A DNA stretch of 64,000 nt from Candidatus Hodarchaeota archaeon. GTDB lineage: Archaea; Asgardarchaeota; Heimdallarchaeia; Hodarchaeales; Hodarchaeaceae. Under the pieces are notes generated by a model. The model did no database searches, had not been told where the DNA came from, and saw only the letters and a program-made list of their open reading frames with translations. Of this stretch, positions 44,785-54,159 are shown one piece after another. The stretch lies in NCBI GenBank assembly GCA_016839815.1, contig JAEOTM010000069.1:1-64000 (forward strand), in the 5' to 3' direction. The stretch's first letter is position 1. Every line of letters starts with the position of its first letter. The position numbers and the translations under genes are program-made.

Positions 44785-44879
44785 TTGCGATTCACCTAGA
44801 TATCTACTCTGTTACTATCCATCTAGTATAGGTGAATGAGACTTAAATATCTAAAAACCCCTCCTCCGAATTTTTCAAG

Positions 44880-44887
44880 TATAAAAA
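44880..44887 (+). promoter_or_regulatory. TATA element, possibly leaderless gene
   Basis: TATAAAAA lies 26 bases upstream of the GTG at 44906, the usual TATA-to-start-site distance, so the following mRNA may begin at or very close to its start codon. ATG at 44915 would give a short leader. Confidence 0.4.
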
Positions 44888-44905
44888 CTAAAAAACTAAT
44901 CCATA

Positions 44906-45418
44906 GTGAAGAAGATGTTATCAGAAAAACAACTAACTGAACGTTTAGAAATCTATCTGAGAGATCATTTACAATTCCAAACATATCTTGAACTACAGAT
45001 TAATAGTAATGAAAATTTTAAGATCTCCGAAATAATAAACCAAGAGTCCTTTCGAATTGACTTAGCAGGCATCAGTCAAATAGATGGGTCGATACACTTT
45101 GTAGAAGCGGAAACCCAGATACATATCAACCATCCCACAATATTCCGTCATTTTTGTGACTATTGCTATTTATTATGTCCTGACGAACAATTTACCCTGC
45201 TTAATTCTACGACTGTAGATGAACAACTCTCTTGGGCTCGAGAAGAGGGAATTGGAATTATATCCATCTCGAAAGAAGGACGAGTTAGAAATCGTATCCA
45301 TGCAGTCCAACAGCCGTTAGACTCTGAAATTCGGAAAGTAGTTATACAGACGATGAATAATCGGTATAATATTCCATTTTCTACCATCCCATTATGGGAC
45401 CGTTCCAGGGAGTCATAA
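44906..45418 (+). CDS. PD-(D/E)XK nuclease-fold protein (MmcB/RecB-like)
   Basis: 170 residues. A beta-strand pair reads FRIDLAGIS (Asp52) and IHFVEAETQ (Glu67, Glu69), the Asp...Glu-x-Glu/Lys pattern of restriction-like nucleases. Downstream, HPTIFRHFCDYCYLLC and REEGIGIISISKEG fit the family's helix and final strand, as in MmcB-type repair proteins. It differs from the consensus in having Glu in place of the catalytic Lys. GTG 44906 or ATG 44915 start. Downstream by 43 bases is the TPR/zinc protein. Confidence 0.6.
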   Translation: MKKMLSEKQLTERLEIYLRDHLQFQTYLELQINSNENFKISEIINQESFRIDLAGISQIDGSIHFVEAETQIHINHPTIFRHFCDYCYLLCPDEQFTLLNSTTVDEQLSWAREEGIGIISISKEGRVRNRIHAVQQPLDSEIRKVVIQTMNNRYNIPFSTIPLWDRSRES

Positions 45419-45461
45419 TTTTAAACTGAAGTGATTAATTATTACTCGAAAGAAAAAAAAA

Positions 45462-45968
45462 TTGTTAGTGTGTTCACCAACAGAGAGAAAAAAAGCAGAA
45501 CTTTTCAACCAAATAGATACACTTTTCCAAGAGAACCGATTCGAGCAAGCAATAACCAATTTGCATTATTTATTACGAACTGATCCATCTCGAGAGCAAG
45601 ATATCCGTTTCAAGTTAGCACAAATCTTTTTCAAAAGAAATGAAATAGATCAGACCTTAAATATACTATCTCCTCTGCTACCAAGTTCGAAACGTAATAT
45701 CACAGAGCTAGCAATCCAATCCTTTATTTCTCTAGATGAAAAGGAAAATTCCCTCCGAATACTTGTAAATTCACCATTACATGACTACGAAAAAAGAAAG
45801 CTGTATCAAAGGTACTTTTCAGACTCCCCAGAGGGACAAGACAATTTTTCGATTTGGCCCCAGTTGGACATTTATTGTCCTGAGTGTGGAGATTATCTGT
45901 TCTTTCACCAAGAGAAAATAGTTTGTTTAAAATGTCATCAAAAAGAAATTTCTAAGTTTCTTGCTTAG
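45462..45968 (+). CDS. TPR-like protein with C-terminal zinc ribbon
   Basis: 168 residues. The N-terminal two-thirds are TPR-like helices (RFEQAITNLHYLLRTDP, NEIDQTLNILSPLL). The last 35 residues hold a zinc ribbon, CPECG and CLKCH, with spacing typical for a small rubredoxin-type ribbon. Start uncertain: TTG 45462 is shown but has no good ribosome site. Might be a nucleic-acid or protein-binding adaptor of the repair cluster. Confidence 0.6.
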   Translation: MLVCSPTERKKAELFNQIDTLFQENRFEQAITNLHYLLRTDPSREQDIRFKLAQIFFKRNEIDQTLNILSPLLPSSKRNITELAIQSFISLDEKENSLRILVNSPLHDYEKRKLYQRYFSDSPEGQDNFSIWPQLDIYCPECGDYLFFHQEKIVCLKCHQKEISKFLA

Positions 45969-45993
45969 TTCTTCAAAGTTTGAACTCTTTAGC

Positions 45994-47121
45994 CTAGTCG
46001 GATCCTATAGACTCTTTTATTTTCCCTTTTGCTAGCTTGATTTGCTCTGTCACCTTCGTGAGAATTGGCTTTTCTTCTTCGCTAAGCGTTCCCTCAATAA
46101 TTTCAAATTCACCTTCATCACTTTCAAGTAGTATATCACTTTCCTGTGTTACACCTTTTTCGGATTCAACTTGATCTCCTCTCTCTTCAATCAAGGATTC
46201 TGATAGTTTTCTTTCACTTATCTTGTCTAACCCAATTATTTCCTCACCTTTTTCCTTGATCTTATCAGCAGTTAATAATTTAGGGGATTTATTTTCGTTA
46301 GAATCTGTGGTTTTAATCTGGATTTTCCTTTTTGAATCTAAAGATGTATGAGACCTTGTGAAACTTCCCATTAAATCAGACATAATTTCCTCTTCGGTTT
46401 CAGATGCGAAATCTTCATCTGTTTGATTCCCTGATTCATCAGGAATGGTTGGAGATTCTCCTCCAAGGTTTTTAGAAAGGACAATAGGGTTATGTACTCC
46501 GTTATCAGGATCAATTGGGTTCTTTAAATTATGTGAATTAACAGAGTTTGAAACCAGATGGTTCTGATCACCAAAGATATTGGGATTTTTTATAATACTG
46601 ATTACTAATCCAGGAATAATTTTCTGAATAGCCACTTGGAAATCAACACTTCGTTCTTTAATGTCATGAATGAACCTTTCCATCTCTTTCTCAGAACTTA
46701 GCAATAAAGGATAATTAAACTCAGGAAATTCAATACTCAATGAGAAGATCGTCTTGGAAGAATCCTCAATAACACGAAAATCAAACTCCTGTAAGTTTTT
46801 GAGAACTGAGAGACGATAATCTTCAGGTTTTGCTTCAATCCTATAATCAAGGAAAACTGTTGTTATATTGTCATATGCAGAGAAAATTATCATAGCTTCT
46901 GGAAGGAGATCTGAATAGAAGATTTCATGACTTGATTTAATGTTTGTAAAGTGAAACATGTCTATTTGAAGCTTCCTATCAGCATTATCCAGCATTAAAC
47001 CAACGAAGTACCCCACTCCTCCAAAAAGGAATATAATTATTGAATTAGAATTAATTACTAAGAACAGAATGTTACCAAATAGGAATCCAATAATTGTTGT
47101 TAAAATGCTCTTACTTATCAT
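45994..47121 (-). CDS. Membrane protein with long acidic tail
   Basis: 375 residues. Two N-terminal membrane helices (about 5-25 and 28-45), a compact alpha/beta domain (50-180), then a Glu/Asp/Ser-rich low-complexity tail (about 200-370) likely to be disordered in the cytoplasm. No family recognised. ATG 47121. It converges on the zinc-ribbon gene with a 25-base gap. Confidence 0.6.
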   Translation of the reverse strand: MISKSILTTIIGFLFGNILFLVINSNSIIIFLFGGVGYFVGLMLDNADRKLQIDMFHFTNIKSSHEIFYSDLLPEAMIIFSAYDNITTVFLDYRIEAKPEDYRLSVLKNLQEFDFRVIEDSSKTIFSLSIEFPEFNYPLLLSSEKEMERFIHDIKERSVDFQVAIQKIIPGLVISIIKNPNIFGDQNHLVSNSVNSHNLKNPIDPDNGVHNPIVLSKNLGGESPTIPDESGNQTDEDFASETEEEIMSDLMGSFTRSHTSLDSKRKIQIKTTDSNENKSPKLLTADKIKEKGEEIIGLDKISERKLSESLIEERGDQVESEKGVTQESDILLESDEGEFEIIEGTLSEEEKPILTKVTEQIKLAKGKIKESIGSD

Positions 47122-47234
47122 TATTCCTCATTTCCATTCTCCTGCCGAAAATCTGAGATAATCTAGACTAATCAATAATGGATTCGTAACCTGCCTTAAA
47201 TATCTGAAATTCAATAATTCTCTAAATAATTAAT

Positions 47235-49991
47235 TCAAGCAATAAATATCCTACAGTCATTATAATCCGTACCGAGGGGGATTTCCTTATTTTGTAAGAT
47301 AAAAGCAAGAATTTGCTGCGCTCCCGCTTTATCCAACAATGTGTTATTCTTACTGCAGCGGGGTAAAAAGCAACATTTTGGACAGCCATCTTGGCAGTCA
47401 CATTCTAGAATTTCACTGGCTCGTAAAAATAGATCAGATAAGTGACTCATTAGCATCTCACAAATTCCATAACCCGTGGATTGATCAAATAAAAGGATGT
47501 ATCCCTGAGGTAGTAATGTTAATCCACCAATTTCGTGAATCTGTCCTCCAATAAACGGTAAACTTGCATGTATAAGGACATGAACGAGAGTATGTAAAGA
47601 ATTATTAAACCGATTTTGATCTAATTGGACATTCAAGGAAGATCTGGGGATTTGAAACAATAAACCTCTGGATTGAGACGAATAATATTGTGGTTCCCGT
47701 AATTTCTTGGTTTCTGTTCCAGATGGTGTTTGAAGTGTATAACCAACAACTGATTGTAGAATTTTCGCTGTAACGAGACCAAATTCCAAACCATAAACTG
47801 AAACTGTGGACTTATGAATTTCCAGAATTTGGGGTTTCATTCTAGTAAGGGGGAATGTCTGACCCCAAACACTTTTGGGTTTTATCAGTTCCGCCCACCC
47901 CCGGAATCCATTAAACCGATAACTAATTACCCGGTATTTTGCACCTCCAGCTAAATAATAAGCCCCTGGATATAACTCATACATTGCAAGTGGCATACTT
48001 CGTTTGCCTATTTGTTTTCCACCACGAATCCTGATTATAATCTCATGATTCGTTCCTCTAATTGAATACTTTCGAACTTTTTCAATCCCTTGTTCTGTAG
48101 GAACGAAAATATCATTCTCAAATCTCTGAAGATAGTTCTTTTTGTCTAATTCCTTGATTGCTGATACATACTCTGGAAATTCATTTATCCCTAATGGATG
48201 GTCGAGAGCTGCGGTAAGAAGTTGATGATCGACAACATTTGGATTGGTTGGGTCGAAAAATATATCCTCTACTTCTTGGTAATAACGTTCGGGGTTATTA
48301 TAATAATAATGACAAATCGGATCATCTGCATTAAGATGAATGATTGCTACAGCATCTTGTCCTTTTCTTCCAGCTCTTCCAATCCTTTGGATAGCACGAT
48401 TCGCAGAAATTGGAGGGGTAACTACGATTTCTAAAGCTCCAATATCGATTCCCAATTCCAAGGTTGGAGTAGCTATTAAAAGATCGATATCTCCTTCTCT
48501 GAATTGTGTCTCCACTTCTTCACGAACTTTTTTATCTAATCCCGCTCTATGTATCCCAATCTTCTCCGAAGTCCCCCGTAAACGTTGAAAAAGATATTCA
48601 GCACTACGATGAGAGTCTTGAAACGCCAAGATTTTTCCATATGGTTTAATTGAATTAAGTAAACTTGTAATACCATCAAAGGTTGACATGCCATCAAAAG
48701 GAGCGATCATTAAAAAATGCAATCGTCCTCTTCGGCCATGTTGACATTCAACTACTGTAATTGAGCGATTCAACAGGCGACTGGTGAAATTCTGTGGATT
48801 AGCAACTGTTGCAGAAGAAGCGATAAATTGGATCCTATTATCAACAATACGCTCAAGGCGTCGAAGAATAAAATACATATTACTCCCAAATGTTCCAGAA
48901 AAGGTATGAACTTCATCCAATATGACGATTTTCAAATTAGATACTAAATTTTGAAAAAATCCTGAGTTTTTCCCAATTCCAAGATGATAATGAAGAATAT
49001 CTGGGTTTGTAATCAGAATTTCTGGAGGATTAGCAAAGATCTTTTTTCGTCGATATTGAGAGGTATCTCCATCAAAGACTTCTACTGATAATTTTAAGAG
49101 CGAAGCAAGTTCGGTTATTTTTCTTAACTGATCCTTAGCTAAAGCCTTCTGGGGATAAATAATTAATAATTGTACTCCATATCCCACGAAATCTTTAATC
49201 TTTATCAGCGCAGGAAGAAGAAATCCTTCTGTTTTCCCATTACCTGTCGGGGCAACAATGCATACATCTTGATTCGCTAGAATTTTTTTGTAGGCTTCTT
49301 CCTGAAACTTATAAAGCCGTTTAATCCCCTTTGAATTCAGATACTTTATAATCTCATAGTTATTAATGAATTGTATTTTCTTTCCATATTCACCACTTTG
49401 TTTATCAAAAAAACGATAGTCTACTATCTGATGCTGACCGAAATGAACTAGCTGTTTAATGACCACTGGAAGAGCTTCTTCCTCAATCTTAAAATGTGCA
49501 TAAAATTCATTTAAGGAGAAAATACTCTTTGGTGCATTGCTTTGTATCTGCTTCGCTTTCTGTAAACCCAACGGATGATCACTTGGTAGAGTTTTAAGTT
49601 TTCCTGTGCTTGCTAAGCGTGTTTTTACCTTAGGATTAAGTGAAACACCTCCTCCTTTCAATGAATAGAATTTCTGTAAACAGAATTCCGCTTTTTCATT
49701 TTCTTTTAATTTGAAGTAAAGAGAAGATAATGCCTTCCAGGTATCACGATGCTGACTATCTTGTTGTAAAATCCTTCCAAATACAAGTTTAGCCTCATTA
49801 TAACATTTAATCTTGATAAAACGACTAGCAATTGTAGACAACAATGAAATTGAAGGTTTGGGAGAAGAAGAGTCAATGATATTCTTAAATGAAACTACCA
49901 TAGCATCAAGATCTCTTGTCAAAGCATAATCTTCAAGAGCAGACTCATACTGTTTCCAGAGGAGCTTTTCCTTTTCGTGAGCTAGTGTCAT
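47235..49991 (-). CDS. MrfA/Hrq1-type DEAD-like helicase with TPR N-terminus
   Basis: 918 residues. Residues 40-110 form TPR-like helices not usual for this family. The SF2 core has Walker A APTGNGKT (247-254), box II ILDEVHT, ASSATVANP (motif III), ATPTLELGIDIG and RAIQRIGRAGRKGQD (motif VI). The C-terminal DUF1998-type region ends in CDCQDGCPKCCFLPRC, the metal-binding Cys cluster of MrfA. Family members are 3'-5' helicases acting in excision repair of DNA lesions such as mitomycin damage. All helicase motifs are intact. ATG 49991. Confidence 0.88.
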   Translation of the reverse strand: MTLAHEKEKLLWKQYESALEDYALTRDLDAMVVSFKNIIDSSSPKPSISLLSTIASRFIKIKCYNEAKLVFGRILQQDSQHRDTWKALSSLYFKLKENEKAEFCLQKFYSLKGGGVSLNPKVKTRLASTGKLKTLPSDHPLGLQKAKQIQSNAPKSIFSLNEFYAHFKIEEEALPVVIKQLVHFGQHQIVDYRFFDKQSGEYGKKIQFINNYEIIKYLNSKGIKRLYKFQEEAYKKILANQDVCIVAPTGNGKTEGFLLPALIKIKDFVGYGVQLLIIYPQKALAKDQLRKITELASLLKLSVEVFDGDTSQYRRKKIFANPPEILITNPDILHYHLGIGKNSGFFQNLVSNLKIVILDEVHTFSGTFGSNMYFILRRLERIVDNRIQFIASSATVANPQNFTSRLLNRSITVVECQHGRRGRLHFLMIAPFDGMSTFDGITSLLNSIKPYGKILAFQDSHRSAEYLFQRLRGTSEKIGIHRAGLDKKVREEVETQFREGDIDLLIATPTLELGIDIGALEIVVTPPISANRAIQRIGRAGRKGQDAVAIIHLNADDPICHYYYNNPERYYQEVEDIFFDPTNPNVVDHQLLTAALDHPLGINEFPEYVSAIKELDKKNYLQRFENDIFVPTEQGIEKVRKYSIRGTNHEIIIRIRGGKQIGKRSMPLAMYELYPGAYYLAGGAKYRVISYRFNGFRGWAELIKPKSVWGQTFPLTRMKPQILEIHKSTVSVYGLEFGLVTAKILQSVVGYTLQTPSGTETKKLREPQYYSSQSRGLLFQIPRSSLNVQLDQNRFNNSLHTLVHVLIHASLPFIGGQIHEIGGLTLLPQGYILLFDQSTGYGICEMLMSHLSDLFLRASEILECDCQDGCPKCCFLPRCSKNNTLLDKAGAQQILAFILQNKEIPLGTDYNDCRIFIA

Positions 49992-50083
49992 AACTACTCA
50001 TTAATTGATAATGAATTTTCCTTAAGAATGCAAAATCCTTTTTTGTGTTAATTACTTTAAATTCCTAGATTCCTTAAAAAGAG

Positions 50084-50093
50084 TATATAAAAA
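50084..50093 (+). promoter_or_regulatory. TATA box for the LuxE-like operon
   Basis: TATATAAAAA with a preceding purine-rich AAAAAGAG (BRE-like) lies 87 bases upstream of ATG 50171; transcription would begin near 50115. Confidence 0.5.
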
Positions 50094-50170
50094 AATTCAC
50101 GATTAGGCAATATTAGACCCATTTTCGAATATTTAAGCCATTCTCGGTATCAGTAGTAGAGGTTTGGAAA

Positions 50171-51607
50171 ATGGTTACTGAGAATATAACGACCCACCTA
50201 CTTTCGGGGGAAAGACAATCAGAGATGTTTCAAAATCCGCAATCATTAGTTAATGCTACTAATGAGGAATTATTCAGTCTCGAAGCGGATTTTGTACATC
50301 GAGTACAATTAGCAGGAGCTCGAAAACGGTTCGAGTACTTTATTCCAAGAATTAAAGCTTTAAAAAAGCTGGCAGACGAACAGAATATCTCAGAGATTAC
50401 GAGTCTTAATGATCTAGCTCCTATTCTCTTTCAACACACCGTCTACAAAAGCTATCCATTAGCCTTCATTGAGAAGAAGAAGTTTGATAAGCTTACAGCT
50501 TGGTTAGATAAGCTTACTACACACGATTTGTCGACAATTGTGACGAATGAGTGTAATTCTATCGACTCTTGGTTAGAAGCAATCGAAAAGCAGTCCAATA
50601 TTCGAATTGTCCACAGTACGGGTACGAGCGGGAAGTTAAGTTTTCTTCCAAGAAGCGAGAGTGAAATGGACAATTTTAAGCAAGCGTTCTATTTGTTTAT
50701 TGAGGTCCTCACAGGTGTGAATCCCCATACTACACATATGCCTGTTTTCTTCCCAAGTTTTGCTGATGGGAGACAATTAGCCCAAAGGGTACTAAGTCGA
50801 TTTGGCCCAATGTTAGCAGGATCTGAAGGGGAATATCATACTGCAATTCCTGGTTATCTTTCCGCGGACTTCATGTCTCTTGCAGGTAGATTACAAGCAG
50901 CAAAAGCTAAAGGAGAATTAGGAAAACTCCAAATGCTTAAAGCATTGAGCTATAACAAAGGTGAGCTCATCCGATTAAAACGGAATCGTCCGAAATATAT
51001 GGCAGCTTTCTTTGATAATATGATTAGTAATTATCGTGGTCGTCAAGTTTTCATGCTTGGAACGCTCACATCAATGATTGAAGCCGCATTAGAAGGAGAA
51101 AAACAAGGATTGAGTCATGTTTTCGCCCCTAATTCCGCAATAGTAACTGGAGGGGGACTTAAAGGACAAACTGTTCCTGATGACTGGTATGAAAGAATCT
51201 GTACTTTCTATGGTGTCAAAAGTATCAGAGATGGCTATGGAATGACGGAAACAACTGGTTACATGCCTTCTTGTGAACAGAATCACTACCATATCTATCC
51301 ACATTTCATTCCGTTTGTTTTCGACTTGGTTGATGGTCAAGTATTGCCCCGAAAAGGGATTCAAACTGGACGGTTTGGTTTCTATGACCTGCTCACTGAA
51401 AGTTATTGGGGTGGGTTCCTAACAGGTGATGAAGTAACAATTCACTGGGATGAGCAATGCACATGTGGACGCACTGGTCCTTGGCTTGAAAAGAGTATCC
51501 ATCGTATTAGTGAGAAAAATGATGGGGACGACAAAATTAGCTGTGCAGGGAGTCAAGAAGCATATGACTCGTTTATCGACTATTTATTGGATATAGAGGA
51601 AGAGTAA
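50171..51607 (+). CDS. LuxE-like acyl-protein synthetase (AMP-forming)
   Basis: 478 residues. Adenylate-forming enzyme of the LuxE type, which activates a fatty acid as acyl-AMP and transfers it to the partner reductase. Visible motifs: IVHSTGTSGKLSF (P-loop-like, 147-159), VTGGGLKGQ, DGYGMTETTGYMPSC (ATP-binding A5-like) and a C-terminal TGDEVTIHWDEQCTCGRTG. Slightly longer than bacterial LuxE (~370). No luciferase luxA/luxB genes are near. Thirty bases downstream lies the LuxC-like reductase, its natural partner. Confidence 0.8.
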   Translation: MVTENITTHLLSGERQSEMFQNPQSLVNATNEELFSLEADFVHRVQLAGARKRFEYFIPRIKALKKLADEQNISEITSLNDLAPILFQHTVYKSYPLAFIEKKKFDKLTAWLDKLTTHDLSTIVTNECNSIDSWLEAIEKQSNIRIVHSTGTSGKLSFLPRSESEMDNFKQAFYLFIEVLTGVNPHTTHMPVFFPSFADGRQLAQRVLSRFGPMLAGSEGEYHTAIPGYLSADFMSLAGRLQAAKAKGELGKLQMLKALSYNKGELIRLKRNRPKYMAAFFDNMISNYRGRQVFMLGTLTSMIEAALEGEKQGLSHVFAPNSAIVTGGGLKGQTVPDDWYERICTFYGVKSIRDGYGMTETTGYMPSCEQNHYHIYPHFIPFVFDLVDGQVLPRKGIQTGRFGFYDLLTESYWGGFLTGDEVTIHWDEQCTCGRTGPWLEKSIHRISEKNDGDDKISCAGSQEAYDSFIDYLLDIEEE

Positions 51608-51637
51608 CTTCTTCCATTTCTTTTTGAGGACACTAAC

Positions 51638-53086
51638 ATGCAAACAATTCTTACAAAACCGCTTGAATCTGACATCTTTGAAATTCCAATTATCCTACGA
51701 GGAAAACTAATTCACGATTATTCTGACACTTTTGGTGGAAGGAACGGAGCAAAATTCATTACTCCAAGTGCACGGAAGTATGTAAATCAAATTGCCCTGT
51801 CTGACCCATCAAAAATGAAGGATCTATATGATCTATCCATAGAAGAGATTATCTTGTTTCTTCGCGATTTAGGGCAACGGTTAGTCTTACATGAAAATGA
51901 ACACCTTCAAGCTGCCTACAAACTCGCGTGTGAAGCCTCAGGTTTAACGCCAGAAGTTTTAAATACAACATATCGAACTTTACCGATGTTATTTCTTCCA
52001 TCCAATGTCCGAGAGATGCTTGAAAAGAGGAAAATTCGCAAATATCTGGAATCCTGGGTACCCACCACGATGGAAGATGGACGAACAATATCAATTAGAG
52101 CTTTTGGCTCTCGTACAGTTCATATTATTGCAGGTAACGTACCAACCGTTTCTGCCGCTTCACTGATTAGAGGTTGTAGTACACGTTGTGATACTATTTT
52201 CAAATTACCATCCAACGACCCACTCACAGCAACAGCATTAGTTCAAACAATGATCGATATGGAACCAAATCATCCTCTTACTAAGCATACAAGTGTCCTT
52301 TATTGGAGAGGAGGCGATACAGAATTTGAGGAGCGATTTTACCATCCCGATAATATCGATAAAATTATCGCTTGGGGAGGTTTCAACTCAATCAAACACA
52401 TTAGTCAGTATTTACAGGCTGGACTCGATCTTATCACCTTCGATCCTAAAATCAGTATCTCTATTATTGGAAACGAAGCGTTTCAGAATTTCCAAACTCT
52501 TCAGTTAGCAGCTCAGCGAGCAGCTATTGATGTTGGATCGTTTAATCAAGAGGCCTGTTTAAATTCTCGCATAATGTATGTACAATCTGGAACATCTGAT
52601 GAGGGAATTCAACGTCTGAATTCATTTGGAAAAATGTTGTACTCAGCTCTTGTTAATCTTCCTTCACATGTGTCAACCTCACCTAAAATCTTTGATAAAA
52701 CGCTCAAAGACGATATTGATGGAATACGTCTAGAAGAGGATTTTTATCGAGTATACGGGGGTAAAAATAACGAAGGTGCAGTTATTGTTTCTCAATTTGA
52801 TGAACCAGTAGACTTTTCTCACAGGTTATGCAGTAGAGTCGTTAATCTTGTTCCTATAGATAACGTTGATACTGCAATTCAGTCAGTAAACTCCTATACC
52901 CAAACGGTTGGTATTTTCCCTGAATCATTAAAACTCCAACTACGAAATACCCTACCCCTCTATGGAGTTCAACGAGTAGTTTCCTTAGGATTTGCGGCCA
53001 CAGCTAGTCTAGCAACACCTCAAGATGCGATTGAACCTGTTAGAAGGATGTGCAAATGGATCACTGATGAAAAATCCGTAACGTAA
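51638..53086 (+). CDS. LuxC-like acyl-CoA/acyl-enzyme reductase
   Basis: 482 residues, the LuxC length. Aldehyde dehydrogenase superfamily enzyme that reduces an activated acyl group to the aldehyde with NADPH. The nucleophile is Cys307 in GSFNQEACLNSR; VHIIAGNVPTVSA and IIAWGG fit the NADPH-binding region. With the LuxE-like protein it would form a fatty acid reductase. ATG 51638. Only 19 bases precede the Cys-rich protein gene, so these three genes form an operon. Confidence 0.85.
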   Translation: MQTILTKPLESDIFEIPIILRGKLIHDYSDTFGGRNGAKFITPSARKYVNQIALSDPSKMKDLYDLSIEEIILFLRDLGQRLVLHENEHLQAAYKLACEASGLTPEVLNTTYRTLPMLFLPSNVREMLEKRKIRKYLESWVPTTMEDGRTISIRAFGSRTVHIIAGNVPTVSAASLIRGCSTRCDTIFKLPSNDPLTATALVQTMIDMEPNHPLTKHTSVLYWRGGDTEFEERFYHPDNIDKIIAWGGFNSIKHISQYLQAGLDLITFDPKISISIIGNEAFQNFQTLQLAAQRAAIDVGSFNQEACLNSRIMYVQSGTSDEGIQRLNSFGKMLYSALVNLPSHVSTSPKIFDKTLKDDIDGIRLEEDFYRVYGGKNNEGAVIVSQFDEPVDFSHRLCSRVVNLVPIDNVDTAIQSVNSYTQTVGIFPESLKLQLRNTLPLYGVQRVVSLGFAATASLATPQDAIEPVRRMCKWITDEKSVT

Positions 53087-53105
53087 TAAAGTTGGAGGGA
53101 TTCAT

Positions 53106-53420
53106 GTGGATGCCTGTCAACATCAAGTTATAGATCAATCTATAGAAACAACTCTATTCCTATGTGTAGTTTATAAAGACTATTTTCAATCTTGCCCGTC
53201 TAAATGTCCTTATTACAGATCAGGTTCTCCTCTAACGTTTGCTTATCTTTATAGTAAAAATTTTGATTTTGAGTGTACATACTTTCAGAGTTTAGTGCAG
53301 TGTACAGCACACGATAGCCAGTCATTCATTTGTGAACTAACGAAGAAGCCACCTGATTGCCCTAATTGCCCATTAAAACTAGTTTCTAATTCAGGTGTCA
53401 ATTCGGGAGTTAGGTCCTAA
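53106..53420 (+). CDS. Small Cys-rich protein, paralog 2
   Basis: 104 residues, eight cysteines arranged C-x15-C-x9-C-P-x2-C-x22-C... and ending C-x8-C-x2-C, with one extra Cys in the loop. The central C-x9-CPxxC-x22-C spacing is identical to that of the protein at 27380-27676; FECTYF/IECLYF and the CxxC ending are also shared. Likely binds zinc or an Fe-S cluster. GTG start at 53106 with GGAGG seven bases upstream. It follows the LuxC-like gene by 19 bases and may be a redox or structural partner. Confidence 0.7.
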   Translation: MDACQHQVIDQSIETTLFLCVVYKDYFQSCPSKCPYYRSGSPLTFAYLYSKNFDFECTYFQSLVQCTAHDSQSFICELTKKPPDCPNCPLKLVSNSGVNSGVRS

Positions 53421-53523
53421 TTATTGATGATGCGAATTTTTGTCACTAAAGTATAATTTTTAGGAAGGTTATGTTATCAGACCTTTATTTCTGATAAATA
53501 TACGATATCGTTGGGATCAGTTA

Positions 53524-54159
53524 ATGGAACACAATGACGACCTTACAAAGCTTTTAGAAGATTTGGAGGCATCTAGCTCATATATACGAGCCGAAACTAT
53601 TAGAAAAATTGGGAAAATGAAAATCCCAATAACTGATATTCCAATGGAACTGCATTCGAGACTTGTCAAAGCACTTTCTGACCCAGCACCGGAAGTACGG
53701 GCGGAAGTAGTAATGACACTAGCATTTCTTGAAGGAGATATCATAAATCCCCTCCTAGAACCATTATTATCCGATCCTATTGATATCGTTCGTAGTAACA
53801 CAATTTCTGCATTGAGTTATACTCAAGCACCATTGACGGAATTAATATCAGAAAAACTCCTTAATTGCATGAATGAAAAAAGCATTCAAATCAGAGATAG
53901 ATGTGCTAGAGCATTAGGACGATTACGAGTTAGAGGAGCAGAGAAGATTTTATTAGATACTCTAGAGAATGATTCATCACCTGTAGTTAGAACTGGAGCG
54001 GCAGTAGGCCTAGGACAACTAGAATTTTTAGACTCGGAAATACTTGACAAATTGAATAGTCGGTTGGATAATGAAGACTCTGAATTAGTAAAACAGACAA
54101 TAAAAGAAGTTATTTCCATTCATTCCACGAGAAATCCTAAACCTTTAGCTGATTTTTGA
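53524..54159 (+). CDS. HEAT-repeat protein
   Basis: 211 residues of PBS-lyase-type HEAT repeats: SSYIRAETIRKIGKM, APEVRAEVVMTLAF, IDIVRSNTISALSY, IQIRDRCARALGRL and SPVVRTGAAVGLGQL, about 30-35 residues each. A protein-interaction scaffold; no enzyme domain attached. Some relatives act as lyases for bilins, but there is no indication of that here. ATG 53524, 103 bases downstream of the Cys-rich gene. Confidence 0.85.
   Translation: MEHNDDLTKLLEDLEASSSYIRAETIRKIGKMKIPITDIPMELHSRLVKALSDPAPEVRAEVVMTLAFLEGDIINPLLEPLLSDPIDIVRSNTISALSYTQAPLTELISEKLLNCMNEKSIQIRDRCARALGRLRVRGAEKILLDTLENDSSPVVRTGAAVGLGQLEFLDSEILDKLNSRLDNEDSELVKQTIKEVISIHSTRNPKPLADF

Noticed and set aside
50171-53086. A bioluminescence operon
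   Set aside because: No luciferase (luxA/luxB) or luxD gene is present; only the aldehyde-forming pair is found.
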